A stretch of 64,000 nt of DNA. It comes from Eutypa lata. Its lineage: Eukaryota; Ascomycota; Sordariomycetes; Xylariales; Diatrypaceae. Both the position numbers and the translations under genes were made by a program. The notes beneath the pieces were generated by a model. The model did no database searches and was not told where the DNA came from. It saw only the letters and a program-made list of their open reading frames with translations. The DNA lies in contig JAKULF010000011.1 in NCBI GenBank assembly GCA_022661535.1, forward strand, positions 434,001 through 498,000. The letters run 5' to 3'. Positions 11,105-22,327 of this stretch are shown one piece after another; within the stretch, counting starts at the first letter, position 1, and the number at the start of each line of letters is the position of its first letter.

Positions 11105-12198
11105 ATGTCCTCCAAACTAGCAGGCGAAGCTAGGTTTGAGAGAACCATGGCAGGTTGGTTTTACCGGCAATGGATCGCGCGCCGGAAACCCATTCCACCC
11201 GGGACTACCTTAGCCGGTAAAGCGGCAATAGTTACGGGGGCGAACGCGGGGCTTGGAGTTGAAGTGTGCCGCCAGCTCCTCCAACTAAACACTACAAGAC
11301 TCATACTAGCTGTGAGGTCCTTACCGAAAGGCGAGGTAGTTGCAAACAGCCTCCGCCAGCAATTCCCAGCCGCGCAGATCGAAGTATGGACGCTCGACAT
11401 GGCCGATTACAACTCCATCACGGCCTTCGTCACGAAGTGTGAGACGCTCGAGCATCATATCGGCCTGGTGATCCTAAACGCCGGGGTGATAAAGGGGTCC
11501 TTCACCGCGGTCGAGTCAACAGGACACGAGGAGGCCTTTCAGGTCAACTATCTCTCGACTATACTCCTAGCTGTTCTGCTCCTGCCGGTTCTGAAAGGGG
11601 CGAGGTTGGCGGGATCAAAGCCTGCTACTCTCAGCATCGTCTCGTCTGACGGGGCGTATTCGGCGCAGCTAAATAGAAAAGGCCCGGTCATACCGCAATT
11701 TGACGATGCCAAAGCCTTCTCGCCGATGGAGTCATACTACCGCACCAAACTTCTGCAGGTCTTATTCGTCACCAAGCTCGCAGAGCAAGTTAGTCCCGAT
11801 GATGTGCTCATCAACCTAGTCAACCCAGGTTTCTGTGCACCGACGTCACTGGGACAAGATTTAAGTGCGGTTGCGTTGTCAATTTCCAGAGTGTGGCAAT
11901 TACTCATGGCCCGAAATCTTGAGACTGGTGCAAGCATTTTGGTCAACGCTGCAGCCGTGCAGGGGAGAGAAAGCCATGGTAGCTTTATCAGCGAATGGAC
12001 CATCAGACCGTAAGTGTCTTCATCAATTCTATCGTGTTGTCTGGGGATAATACTGAGTTTGGGGGCTTTAATAGGTATCCGGAGATGGCTTATACACAAG
12101 AGGGCGACGAGGTCAGGGAATTATTGTGGGAAGAAACAATGGAGGAACTCAACTTCGCCCAGGTTTCAGATGTTGTCCGAGGCATGGGAACATCATAA
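11105..12198 (+). CDS. short-chain dehydrogenase/reductase
   Basis: Two exons, 11105-12009 and 12075-12198, phase-2 junction restoring ...WTIRP-YPEMAYT... for 342 aa. ATG 11105 is used; the frame can be extended upstream only to a GTG. Classical SDR features: cofactor loop TGANAGLG near residue 40, NAGV, catalytic Ser in IVSSDGAYS and YYRTK (Tyr-x3-Lys). Length and the N-terminal extension resemble SDRs of the retinol-dehydrogenase/WWOX-like group often seen in secondary-metabolite settings. Substrate is not deducible. The C-terminal exon is acidic and supplies the tail only. Confidence 0.85.
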
Positions 12199-12777
12199 TA
12201 GTTGGCTGATGGGAAATGCCAATCTCCTTACAGCTCACGTTTTGATAGTTTGCCTTAACGCACCGTCTTTGCCTATTCATATATTTTAATGTTCCGAAAC
12301 TTACTCTTGATGGTCCGAAATTGGCACTGCCAACCAATTAAGGTCATTATAATCCTTACAAGCATTATTCCATAATGCAACAAATCCTCCGTTAATATCA
12401 CTTCTGTTCTGCCAATAGCCTTATTATGTGACTAGGCATGAGCATAGGAACATGTAGACTATCACTAAAGCCATCCACATCCTCGCTGGAAACTGGAAGG
12501 GGGCGCTCTTAGTCGCGATAGCCTCGAAGATTTACGTATATGAACACCGTTTTTAGCAGCGTTTTTCTCCTGACGCTCCCAATATCAGAACAATTCGAAC
12601 TAGGGCAGCCCAAGCCTTGTGATTATACTTATTAGACTACATTAATTGAAGAAGCTGGCAAACTAGTGGCGAAGAACGAGTGACTACTTAGCTATATTAA
12701 TGAAAGTGGATGATCATATGTATTAACGAGTGTAAACCATCCCCTCTAACGTTTCACGTTTCACGTTTCACGTTTCA
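12199..12777. other. convergent intergenic region
   Basis: Tail-to-tail spacer between two SDR genes. AT-rich, no supportable ORF; ends in a 7-bp tandem repeat (12749-12776). Confidence 0.5.
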
Positions 12778-12778
12778 C
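12749..12778. repeat. tandem 7-mer repeat, ACGTTTC x4
   Basis: Four perfect copies of ACGTTTC followed by AC. They lie immediately beyond the stop codon of the minus-strand SDR, so they are transcribed in its 3' UTR as GAAACGT repeats. Confidence 0.9.
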
Positions 12779-13751
12779 TACATAGGAACGCCCTCAAGAG
12801 CCCAGGTAAGCACCCTCGACCCCTTGATCTCCTCAGCCCGCTCCAGGAGCTCCCGGGCATCCCAATTCGCCCAGACATACTTGCTCTTCAGGAACGCACC
12901 CTCGGGGGAAACCACCCAGACGATAAACGAAGCGGGAAGCTCAACTAATAGTGGATCATCAGCACGGCCCATCTTTTTGTTACTTAAAAACCGATTGGAA
13001 CAAAAATAAGAAAACACCTACTGGAATCCGGCGCCTCCTTCTGGTACGCATTGAAATCAGTTGGGATCCAGCCCGGGTGGACGCTGACGACGCGCACCTG
13101 CGGGTTCTCAGCCGCGATGTAGTCGGTCATCTTCAGCGCGGCGGCTTTGGCCGTTGGGTAGGCGCCCGAGCCCGCCCACGGCGCCACGTGGGCGAGCCCC
13201 GTGCTCGTGTTGACCAGCACCGGCTCGGGTCCGGCGTGGGGGAGGAAGGCCTGGAAGGCGTGCAGGGCCGTGATCACATTGGCCTCGAAGACCTTGGTGA
13301 AAGTCTCGGCGCTGTACGTGGCCATCGGGCCCACGTCGCCGGCCAGGCCGGCGTTGGAGACGAGCACGTCGATCTTGCCGCCGACTTTCCGCGCGATCGA
13401 GTCGAATGCCGCCGCCGTCTGAGCCCGGTCGAGGAGGTCGACGGTCTCGTGCAAGACAGTGGTGGTGGTAGTAGTAGTAGTAGTCCCCTCGGAGGCGACA
13501 GCGGCCAGGATGGCAGCTTCGCTGGCCTCGAGCTTGTCAGCCCGCCGTCCGAGGATGGCGATGGACTTGGCGCCGGCCTTCGCAAATGCGACGCCGGTGG
13601 CTTGGCCGATTCCCGTGCCTCCGCCCGTGATGACGATGTTCTTCCCTCGGGCTGACAACTCGGGCCGTGTCGGGGAGATGAACGGGTATGGCTTGCTGTG
13701 CCATGATTTGGTGAAGGAGACGAATCCCGGGGGTTTGTTATCGTCTGTCAT
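12778..13751 (-). CDS. short-chain dehydrogenase/reductase
   Basis: Two exons, 13751-13022 and 12944-12778, phase-1 junction (...EAPDS-I-ELPASF...), 298 aa from ATG 13751. An in-frame ATG at 13871 would add 40 residues rich in aromatic amino acids; the shorter form starts as SDRs of this type usually do. Motifs: VITGGGTGIG cofactor loop, VSNAG, Ser in VNTSTG, YPTAK active site, and VHPGWIPTDF after it. A run of nine threonines (about residue 88-96) is encoded by an (ACC/ACT)n microsatellite and sits in a surface loop before the NAG strand. GC-rich coding sequence compared with the flanks. Likely cytosolic NAD(P)-dependent reductase; substrate unknown. Confidence 0.82.
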
Positions 13752-14912
13752 TCTATCGACGTTTTTTTCTTTCCTCAGGAGACAAACGAGATAAGGATAT
13801 ATGGGAAAGGGGTAGTAAGACTGTAACTCAGGAGGGAAATACGCCTTGATGCAAACTGCCGATTTGGCCATTCTATGGGAAAGAGGATAGACCGGTTTAT
13901 ATACATTGTGAACCTAGTTGGTTACAATACTGACTGAGCAAGCTGTATAATGTAGTAGTTGGTGATTAGTTGCTGGATTATCTAACTATATGTTGTGTCT
14001 GATTTGTCAGAGGGTTACATAGTAAGCCGCACTAGCGAAAGATACCATTTTGGGTCTAGCTTACCTTCCCAGATATACCGTTGCTGCATGCTTATATGAG
14101 AGACAAAGGGGCCCTGGGGCCCTTCAACGAGCATACGGACAAAAAAGGGTATCCGGGCCCAAGCTGTCAAAGCAGAATGATTACCAATCGTACCGGAATA
14201 GAACGAAAAGAATTGGTGAAATGCCGGTAGACTTAGTTCTACAGGGCGCCACATGTTGACATCGTAAGATGCCATACCATGATCTCGATCTCGGACTTTT
14301 CTTTAGAGGCTACTACAAGTCTCAATGTATAGCTGAGACAGGTTTAGAACATTAGGCAACATGTATACAAGGGGGTTTGTTATTTATTAATTGACGAGGA
14401 TGTGAGATAAGACCTGTCACTTTATAATAATAATGTCACGATATGCTACTGAAATAGTGTGATGTCTACATATTCAAGCCTGGAGAGACCGTATCATATC
14501 TACTACATTAAAGATATGGAAGTTCATGCTCAGACTTGGACAAAAATTGGTTGTTCAAAGGTTATTTAATCATTTTAATTTTAAATTCTATCGTCAAGAA
14601 TTGGAGGGATTATGTTCTTAACAAGATACTCCCATATAAGTGCAGACGTCCTACAAGCAATCTATAGCCTGGCTGAAAGGGGAAGGTATATATGGTCATT
14701 TATAAGGGATAATGTAATGGAAGGAATGATGAGTAGCCTATGGTGTTTAGGTAGCGGTTCAGGGGTTTCGGGGACATGATCTATTGTACAAAATTCTGTA
14801 GAGCTCGCATCGAATAAATCAATGGCATTCTCTGATCCTCACAATGGTGCTTGCTAGCTTACCACGCTATGGTACCATTTATGCTGACGGCTAACCTGCC
14901 GACTATCCCAAT
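13752..14912. other. intergenic region
   Basis: Upstream flank of the 12778-13751 SDR (possibly including its alternative N-terminal codons up to 13871) and 3' flank of the next gene. AT-rich. An 86-codon ATG-initiated antisense frame (14015-14275) has no recognisable features. Confidence 0.45.
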
Positions 14913-15830
14913 CTAGTGGATGGACTTACTTACCTTACCGTTCATCATCTTCTCCAAGTATACAACGCAGAGTCGAAATTCTTTAACGATCTGAGGCGGC
15001 AGCTGCGGTTGAAAGCTTTTCTCCGGTTCTATGTTACCGGCTATTTCCTCCTCGAGCATACTGATTAAATCTATCATGGCCCTCAGCTCCGGTACGATCT
15101 GCGGATTAGCATCTTCGGGGAGGATATTGTCACCGGCGTAAAAGGGAAATAGGCACCACATTAAGTCCATGATGCCTTCCAGGGCCTCGACCGCCTTCGC
15201 AGTCAGATTGTTGGTCTTTTTCCTGAACTCGAAAAGAGACACTTCCACTTGGACCAAGGCATACATGTATTCCAACATCATCAAAAATACCTTCTTTCCC
15301 GGGTCGGATATCTGGCTTCGTCGGGCATGCAGGTCCGCACGCAGACAGTCCCAATAGGTATCCACATACGGAGAGCCGAAGCGAGCTTTGGTGGTTTTCA
15401 AAACATACACGAGACTCGGGATGGGAACAATACGATGAAACGCGATCCCAAAGAGATCGAACAACACATCAGCGCGACCGTCGCCGCGCTGGATACGGTT
15501 CTCCGTCTTATAAAGATGGAACTCCCTGAACAGCACGAAGAGCTCCGTGGCGTGTTCGTTCACGTGGGAGAGGATCTTGCGGTCGACGAAATCGAGCAGG
15601 GCGTTGCAGAGCCGCTTCCTCTCGCTCTCGTCGCGGTCTGCGCTGCAATCGGGACATATGAGGCAGGGGAGCCTCTCGGTGAAGAACCGGATCCCCGGCG
15701 ACATTGGGGACTTCGGCGGCACAACGTCACATATCATCCCCTTCGATATCGCTACTATATTGTGATCATTTTGGCGTTCCGCTTCATGGCCACAAGCCCA
15801 TCGAAAGGCGGGGAGAGGATCAAATAACAT
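14913..15830 (-). CDS. uncharacterised protein, possible N-terminal zinc-binding Cys/His cluster
   Basis: Single open frame of 305 aa from ATG 15830; family not recognised. The N-terminal about 60 residues contain CGHE and CLICPDC, spaced like a small zinc-binding module. The remainder is helical, rich in Leu/Phe and charged residues, with no signal peptide or clear membrane segment (LVYVLKTTKARFG, DLMWCLFPFYAG). The reading frame ends in ...NGKVSKSIH. A GTAAGT donor lies exactly after the NGK codons and a possible acceptor (gttag) about 50 nt on, so the true end may be a short second exon (NGKPSA, stop near 14881). Confidence 0.6.
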   Translation of the reverse strand: MLFDPLPAFRWACGHEAERQNDHNIVAISKGMICDVVPPKSPMSPGIRFFTERLPCLICPDCSADRDESERKRLCNALLDFVDRKILSHVNEHATELFVLFREFHLYKTENRIQRGDGRADVLFDLFGIAFHRIVPIPSLVYVLKTTKARFGSPYVDTYWDCLRADLHARRSQISDPGKKVFLMMLEYMYALVQVEVSLFEFRKKTNNLTAKAVEALEGIMDLMWCLFPFYAGDNILPEDANPQIVPELRAMIDLISMLEEEIAGNIEPEKSFQPQLPPQIVKEFRLCVVYLEKMMNGKVSKSIH

Positions 15831-17045
15831 CGTGAGTAGGTTTAGGTTTGATAGTTGAAGTTATGGTTTCCTAGATTTCAGTGGTCGAATAGTCGAGACT
15901 GTGAACTCGTAGTCCTGTGCGGTTGGGTGAGAAAGGTCGGAGAGAATTAGATGCACTGCCTACTTATATAATGTAGTTTTCTATTAGACCTTATTTCTGT
16001 TCAACCGTCACACTAAGGAATAGGTCGGGAACCGTTGTTAAGCAGGTGTACAGTTTCCTTGAGGCTTCTTTGAAACCATGGGTGGTATGTTACTTAGACA
16101 ATGGTCATTGTTTGCCTTTGTGTCATGCCCGGTAGGTATATTGCTTGTCTGCTCTTTCACACTACTCCTAATATGATCTTGATGTACCATCTAAAACCAC
16201 GTGCAGGATATCCGGTAGTCCAAGCAGCCGTGTCCTCCTGCAAAGCCAAACAAAGGGGCCAAGGCAGATGAGTTTCCCTCTGTACCACCCAACTACTTCT
16301 TCCACTGATATCATCCTACCTCATTCAAGGAGTTCTGATGATTATTCATTCGGTATCTGTAATAACCGTTATGGTAATTTTGACAGCTATGTTCCAGAAT
16401 TTGGGAAGAAACCGTCACTACAGTGAAGGCATACGTTCCGTGTAATATTCCCATGGAAGTTTGAGATGACTCGTAAATCTTCATGCCCACTTACTTGCAA
16501 ATGTGTAGCAATAACCACTTCCGACTATTATGCGGAATGAAAAGATGCCGTGCTAATTGCTACGACGTACCTATAGTCGCCGGACATATTCATTGTGCTT
16601 GCTTACTCCCAAGCCAAAATATCATGAGTATTAGTCCCTGAAGAAAGTCTACTCTAGATGTCACTATAACCTAGTAGAACCTGGTCCTAATACGGTCGTT
16701 AAGGCCATCAATTATTACTTATATCAAACACCACAATGGTCCCGACATATATAAACCTGCGATTACACGGAATGGGATAAAAACATAGGCGCCATTATTT
16801 CCGGGGGGCGAGCCCATACTATTTCCTATTCCTATTACTAAAGCAAAGGTCGGGTATTCACGGGACATGAGTCCGGTACATAGACATGAATGTAGACCTC
16901 GATCAAGTGAGGCAGTCCTCTTTTATCATACATAGTAGCTCGAGCTTGTCGAAAGCGTCGCCTTGGATTGCAGCGCGTAAGCGGGCTGGCAGGCAGGGAG
17001 AGGCTCCTGTGCTACTTGGATTTAACCGCAAACACTACTATCTTC
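15831..17045. other. intergenic region
   Basis: 1.2 kb between two minus-strand genes with no supportable ORF, RNA or repeat. The left part is the likely promoter of the 14913-15830 gene. Confidence 0.45.
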
Positions 17046-18989
17046 CTAAAAGTCCGAAGCGCGAGGGTACTTGAACTTAGTTCCAGGGGGATGCTCATCG
17101 GTTCGGAACTTGCAGTATGGATGTGTGCACACTCCACCGACAACACTCGGGCACTAAGTTCTAGTCAGACGGTAGCTTCTTCTAGAATCACGTGGAAAGA
17201 AAGACTTACGTGGTGACCATAAATGCAGTTCTCCACATCGCAATCTTGGCCGTTAGTGCATGGGTTCAGACGGGCAAGTAGGGCGATGGCGTTGATCTCC
17301 TCCTTTGTAGGACTGTAATTATGCTCAAAACAACACTCGTGCCCTTTCGTACAGGGACCGCGGAGAAAGTGGTTATTGCAGAGCTTGCTGTTGTCTTTTC
17401 GTTTTTTGATGTTCTCTAGAACAGCTTGGTTGACGGGGATAGGACCGTCTAAACCGCGAGGACCAGGATTCCACGGGGGTGGCAGAGGTTTAGGGGCCCG
17501 AGACGCGATGTTTGTGGTTTTGAGTGCGATGGGGAGAGTGATTTGCGGAGGTGGGCTGGCCTTTTGTGTGATAGTAGCATACGAAAAGCTGCCCGGCGCA
17601 GAGGGGGCGGAGGCAATGGAAGGTGTCGAAGAGCTTGAGTTGACGGATCTATGTACAAGCTTGTCTCCTCGAAAGATTTCTCTCATAGATAAAATGTTGG
17701 CACCGGTTTTCGCGATCTCTTGCACCGTAGGATACCCTTCCAGGATAGTGATACGTCGACGGATGTTATCATCGCTGAGCAGGTCATCTAAAAAGGGAGC
17801 ATATCCGGCGTCGTGGGAGACCCCTAAAAGTATTTGTTTACAGTTGTAATTGCGCAAGTTCCATCTGGTAGTTTCTGCGTAAATATCGGGTAAGCGACGG
17901 AAGACCAAGACCGGTTGGAAGGAATTGTTCACCTTTGATCTTAGAGTCGGCCCTTTCCTTTCCATGGCCAACATCGACAAAGTCAAAAGATGCTTTAGCT
18001 TGTGTAAAGCCCTGCATGAATTCTTTCAAATCATTCTCGTTGTTAACACTGCCATCCCGCTTCATGGCCTTGCCGAGGCCATTGAGGTTGGCGACAATTT
18101 TGGCAATAATTTCAGTATTATCAGCCTCTCGACACTGCTGCGCTATCGCTTGGCGGAGGGCATTCGCAGCTCTCTTCCCGCCTTCGAGACCTTGTTTCAC
18201 GTATTCTTCTTTGAACTGGATCGAGGTACTGTCAATAGGAATTCGGTGGTTTGACTGATATCGATAGGCATAAGCTCGGTGCGGTACAGAAGACTTACGA
18301 GCAAACCGTCACCATCGATCAAGACCATAATATAGGGATTCCGGTTCTATAGCAGAGCATCTTAGCTTCCATACTCTAGGCCAACCGAGGGGACAAGGGT
18401 GAGGCGAACGGGTCCGATATTCACCTTCAGGTTATCATTGTCCTGTGAAATGTAACCCACGTGAGCCTCGGTGTCGCGGAGACGCTGTTGTAAGTCTCTT
18501 CTGGATTTGGTGGTATCGTCGAGGTCGAAACGGGTATCTCTCAATTCTTGGCGAAGGAGGGCATTCTCATGACGCAGGGTGCTTTCGATATGTTCGGCGT
18601 AGAGCATAAGATCCTGTTGATGTCAGTTACAGACATAGCCGATATGAAATGAATAGCAGAGAAGTAGTGCAGTTCCACCATTCCCCATACTGCATCCCCG
18701 GTTCCCGAGGGACGGCATGCCTAGATGTTCGAGAGAGAGAGGGTGTGTGTGTGGATCTCAGATGATGAGACGGGAGGATCGGATCGGATCGTGGGACTCC
18801 CCGCTAAGTTTTGGGCATGTAGGTGTTGGAACCCACTACTTAACCAGGGTGGTGATAACCAAACAGGGACAAGGGATGGGATACATGACTAGATAAAATT
18901 AGACATTCCATTATACCACTAACCTTGATGAATTCATGAGTCTGTTCTTTATGTAGATCATACTCTTGATATCTCGATACGAAATCCAT
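17046..18989 (-). CDS. CCCH-type zinc-finger protein with coiled-coil N-terminus
   Basis: Six exons: 18989-18924, 18613-18425, 18346-18299, 18215-17933, 17874-17210, 17153-17046; 452 aa, all phases close. Order: N-terminal helix (MDFVSRYQEYDLHKEQ) and a heptad-rich coiled coil to about residue 85; then a conserved core starting NPYIMVLIDGDGLLFK, which looks like a NYN/PIN-type nuclease fold with acidic residues in DGDG and LLGVSHDAGYAPFL; a Ser/Pro-rich linker; and CCCH fingers at the C-terminus (CNNHFLRGPCTKGHECCFEH and PCTNGQDCDVENCIYGHHC, then CTHPYC). The family is conserved in filamentous ascomycetes but functionally uncharacterised; RNA binding or processing is inferred from the domains. 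The last exon was placed by restoring GHH-CPSVVGG and the stop at 17046. Confidence 0.87.
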
Positions 18990-21900
18990 GATGCCACCAC
19001 TCGAGGGAGTACTCGTACTTTGTTTTGTAGACGCCAGTTTGTCGATTGGGATTAGTCAGGTCAGGTCAGGTCAGGTAGCGAGCGATTGGGAAGTTGGAAA
19101 TTGAAATGGAAACGCAAATGAAAATAGAATCAGGGTCGGCGGTAAGAATGGGTATTGCCGGCAGTTGTATGTACAGTAACGCGGAAACGCCACACAAATA
19201 CTGCCGCGGGTATTGGCTGATTGGTATTCAATATCGCTATTGCTAGGTATCAAAATAGGTATTGGCGGCAATTGCGACTGTAGATCAGGTACCGGGTCTT
19301 GAATTGATGTTGTCTAAACGGCACTCGCACTCTCAAACGTTGAATGGAACTAGGCCCAGGTAGGTACAATGCACCTATAATGGTCTGGGGGCCTGGGGGG
19401 CTCTAGAGTAGGTCGTGAACTAGAGCTTGTCTGATCTTATAAGCTAAAGTAGGTAGGTAGGTAGCGACTGTTCTTACCTTGTTGTCGAGTAAACAAAGAA
19501 TTAATTAGATAGGGGTTTCGAAGTAAATCAACATCAGTTTCAAGTTAATTGGTAATACATACCTGTCTTTGGGACGAACAGTAGGTAGGTATGTATGTAG
19601 AGTCAAAAGGCTCAATCAAATACTTGCATGTGAGCGAGCTTTGAGGGTCTGAGTAGACAGGTAGGGGCTCGTAGCTATGCTGCTATGTTCACTTGACGTT
19701 TGTCGCTTCTTCCTCTTGTTATTCAATTTGATTGGTGATTTGCTATCCGTTTAATTGTGTCTTCTTGGCATTGCATTCGGGTATTTATGTCCCTGCTACT
19801 ATGTACGGATAGAGACGATCTTATCTATTGGATGTGGTAGGTAAAGTGAGGGGAATATACACTTGGGTAACAAACGCACCTGTAACCCGACAACGCAGGT
19901 AGGTTATGTAGTTAAAGAGATCAGGTGGGATGTATGCTGGAATAAAGACTCTTCCTATTGAAGGTTATCTAGAGCCCCAAGTTGTAAGGATGGAAATATA
20001 GCGGTCCCTGCAGCTAACCAGAGTATTGGGAGCTCATTGCAAACCATTGCATTAAATCATCCATGTTCTTTGGCAAAGGTCAGGATACTTATATGCAGTA
20101 TGTATTGTAGCTACCTGGCTCTGCTGGCTGTAGGGCTGGCTGTGATAACATGCATTTCTGTACTTGTATTGTTACTGCATTGTAGTTACCTCCCCCGCTA
20201 AATTTAGCTAAGCAACTACACCCACTTGCGTACTACTTAGATAAACTGCGCTAAAATCTCCCACGGGCGTTAATTGGTATTGTTCTTACATTTTTATACT
20301 TGCATACCCACATACTACGTAGGTAAATACGTCAAATCAAGATTTTGGTGCCTTTTAAAGACTTTCATTAAGCAATAGTCTTTCCTGGAATATCTTTGTG
20401 ATACAAAACTCCCCGGCATCTCAACTGGAATTGGATGCTGACCCCATTCCAACATCATGTCGCCGAGTACATCAAAGGTACCTACTACGTACATACGTTC
20501 ATGTACCGGCTTCCAACTGGAAGAGCTAAAAATGGAGAATGTCAAAAACGCATTTTCAGAAAACAGAATTTAGAAAATAACATCTCCAAACTTGGTATGA
20601 GGTATGTACAGATCGCATGATCACCGATTACCCATCTGTAACACAGACATAATCTATTAGCGGGCAAGCGAGATACCAGGCTAACCCCGTACATGGACCT
20701 GGGAATGGGCATGGGCATGGGCATACATCACCAAATTCCAGCCAATCGCTATTTTTGCTGACGCACTAAGCGTCTACAAACGCCTGCCAAGCATCTACTC
20801 ATCACTTACTTAGCGCCCAAGGGATAGAAAGTGACCAACAGCTTCGATGATGTTCTAAATATTCAGGGGCGCCGGACTTCGTTGTTATTTTGCGCAATCG
20901 ATTGCTTTGGAAAGGGTTTAGGTCTAGTCGGGTTTCTCAAATCCTTATTCATTAGTTTTGAATTTAGGAAAAAGGATAATGAGGAGTAGGTATTAGCTTG
21001 TGGTTCACAATGACGTCCTTTTAGTACTTGGCAGGTTTAAATCGGTATAAGATAAATATGCGTTGATATAATGAAAAATTGCTGTTATATAATGGATTCT
21101 TCTTTACTTATAAATAATTGAAATTCTTAAAGTCGAAAAAAGTCTGTCTACAATAACAACGCACCTCGTTACTTAACGACACAAGAAAATCGGCTAGAAT
21201 ACCACTTTTGCTTTATTACTTTATACCGATGCATTAAACCTCTTAAGGCGACCATGGTATTACCCATACTTCGCCAACTGCTTGTATCCAGACTCATAAT
21301 GATATTACTGGCAATTATGTTCGCAGATATACTTATATAAGCATCGTTAAAAGTTTCCGCAAGCAATATCGTAAATTACAAACCACCCAAAAGCCATGTC
21401 AAGGTTTAAGCATATATAAATTTGCATACGACGAAAAATACTAATCGGAACACTACTCGACAATAAAAAGCCCAGTTTGAAATATAATATGAGCGGATCA
21501 CCATGACAAGAATCACCCCTTGAAAGAAGAGGGGGGGGTCAACAATTTAAGCAACGGCGTAATGATGTGCTTCAGGAACCTTGAAGGCGAATAACAACTA
21601 TTAATTCTTGTATAATTTATTTCCATCTCAACCTTAGGTCTCCCTTAGTCCCTTGGATTCCCCATCACGCCCTTACAAGACGGCCCCAGTATGAGCCTCG
21701 TAGAATACAGCTAGGATGGGTTTAAATACAGAGTTGTCATACCTAGCTAACGTAGAGAATGCAGAAATAACAGAAAGTGGTCATCCCCTCCTCATAGGAA
21801 TTAGGATCTACCTACGACTCATTAGAATGCTGCTGAGTCATCTTCGAGTTACAGGTGCCTCATATTAATCGGAGTGGGACGGATCTTATGCAGATGAACA

Positions 21901-22327
21901 TGCGTTGGTACTATGCAAGGGCATAAATATATACCACGGGCTAAGTAAGCAGTACCCGAATTTGAAGCACTGTGCTGCAATAACTACTTATTCTTACTTA
22001 GGTGACCATGGCTGCAGTCTATTATTGACGTATAAATACCTATATAACATTCTCTTGCTTTCCGGCCTTTGTTTCGGCATTTACAGCTTGATCGCTCACT
22101 CGACGCGTATCACAGACTGCTATTTCCCACCACTATTCCTCGACTAGAGGAGTAATCAAAAAGGGGGTTTGTTATACATAAATTGGACAAGGCATAATTA
22201 ATAGTTTAATTGGTGACGGAAACTATGCCCCACACGATGGACATATTGGGAGTGGATGACAAACAACATTTTATATGTGAATATATAAATATTACTATTT
22301 ACTTATTATCGATTATATGAGTATCAT
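18990..22327. other. gene-poor region upstream of the CCCH gene
   Basis: 3.3 kb without a supportable gene. The part next to 18990 has short tandem runs (AGGTC at about 19058-19077, GTAG at about 19450-19463), probably within the promoter/leader of the CCCH gene. The rest (about 20000-22327) is AT-rich with only short frames. No transposon ends or RNA genes recognised. Confidence 0.45.
19058..19077. repeat. short tandem repeat, AGGTC x4
   Basis: About four adjacent copies of a 5-bp unit (aggtc/tcagg) just upstream of the CCCH gene start; microsatellite-like. Confidence 0.75.

Noticed and set aside
12951..13655. 234-codon plus-strand frame
   Set aside because: Antisense shadow of the SDR at 12778-13751; composition artefact with no domain.
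14015..14275. 86-codon ATG-initiated minus-strand frame
   Set aside because: No recognisable domain or neighbour support; length is within chance expectation. A small unknown protein cannot be fully excluded.
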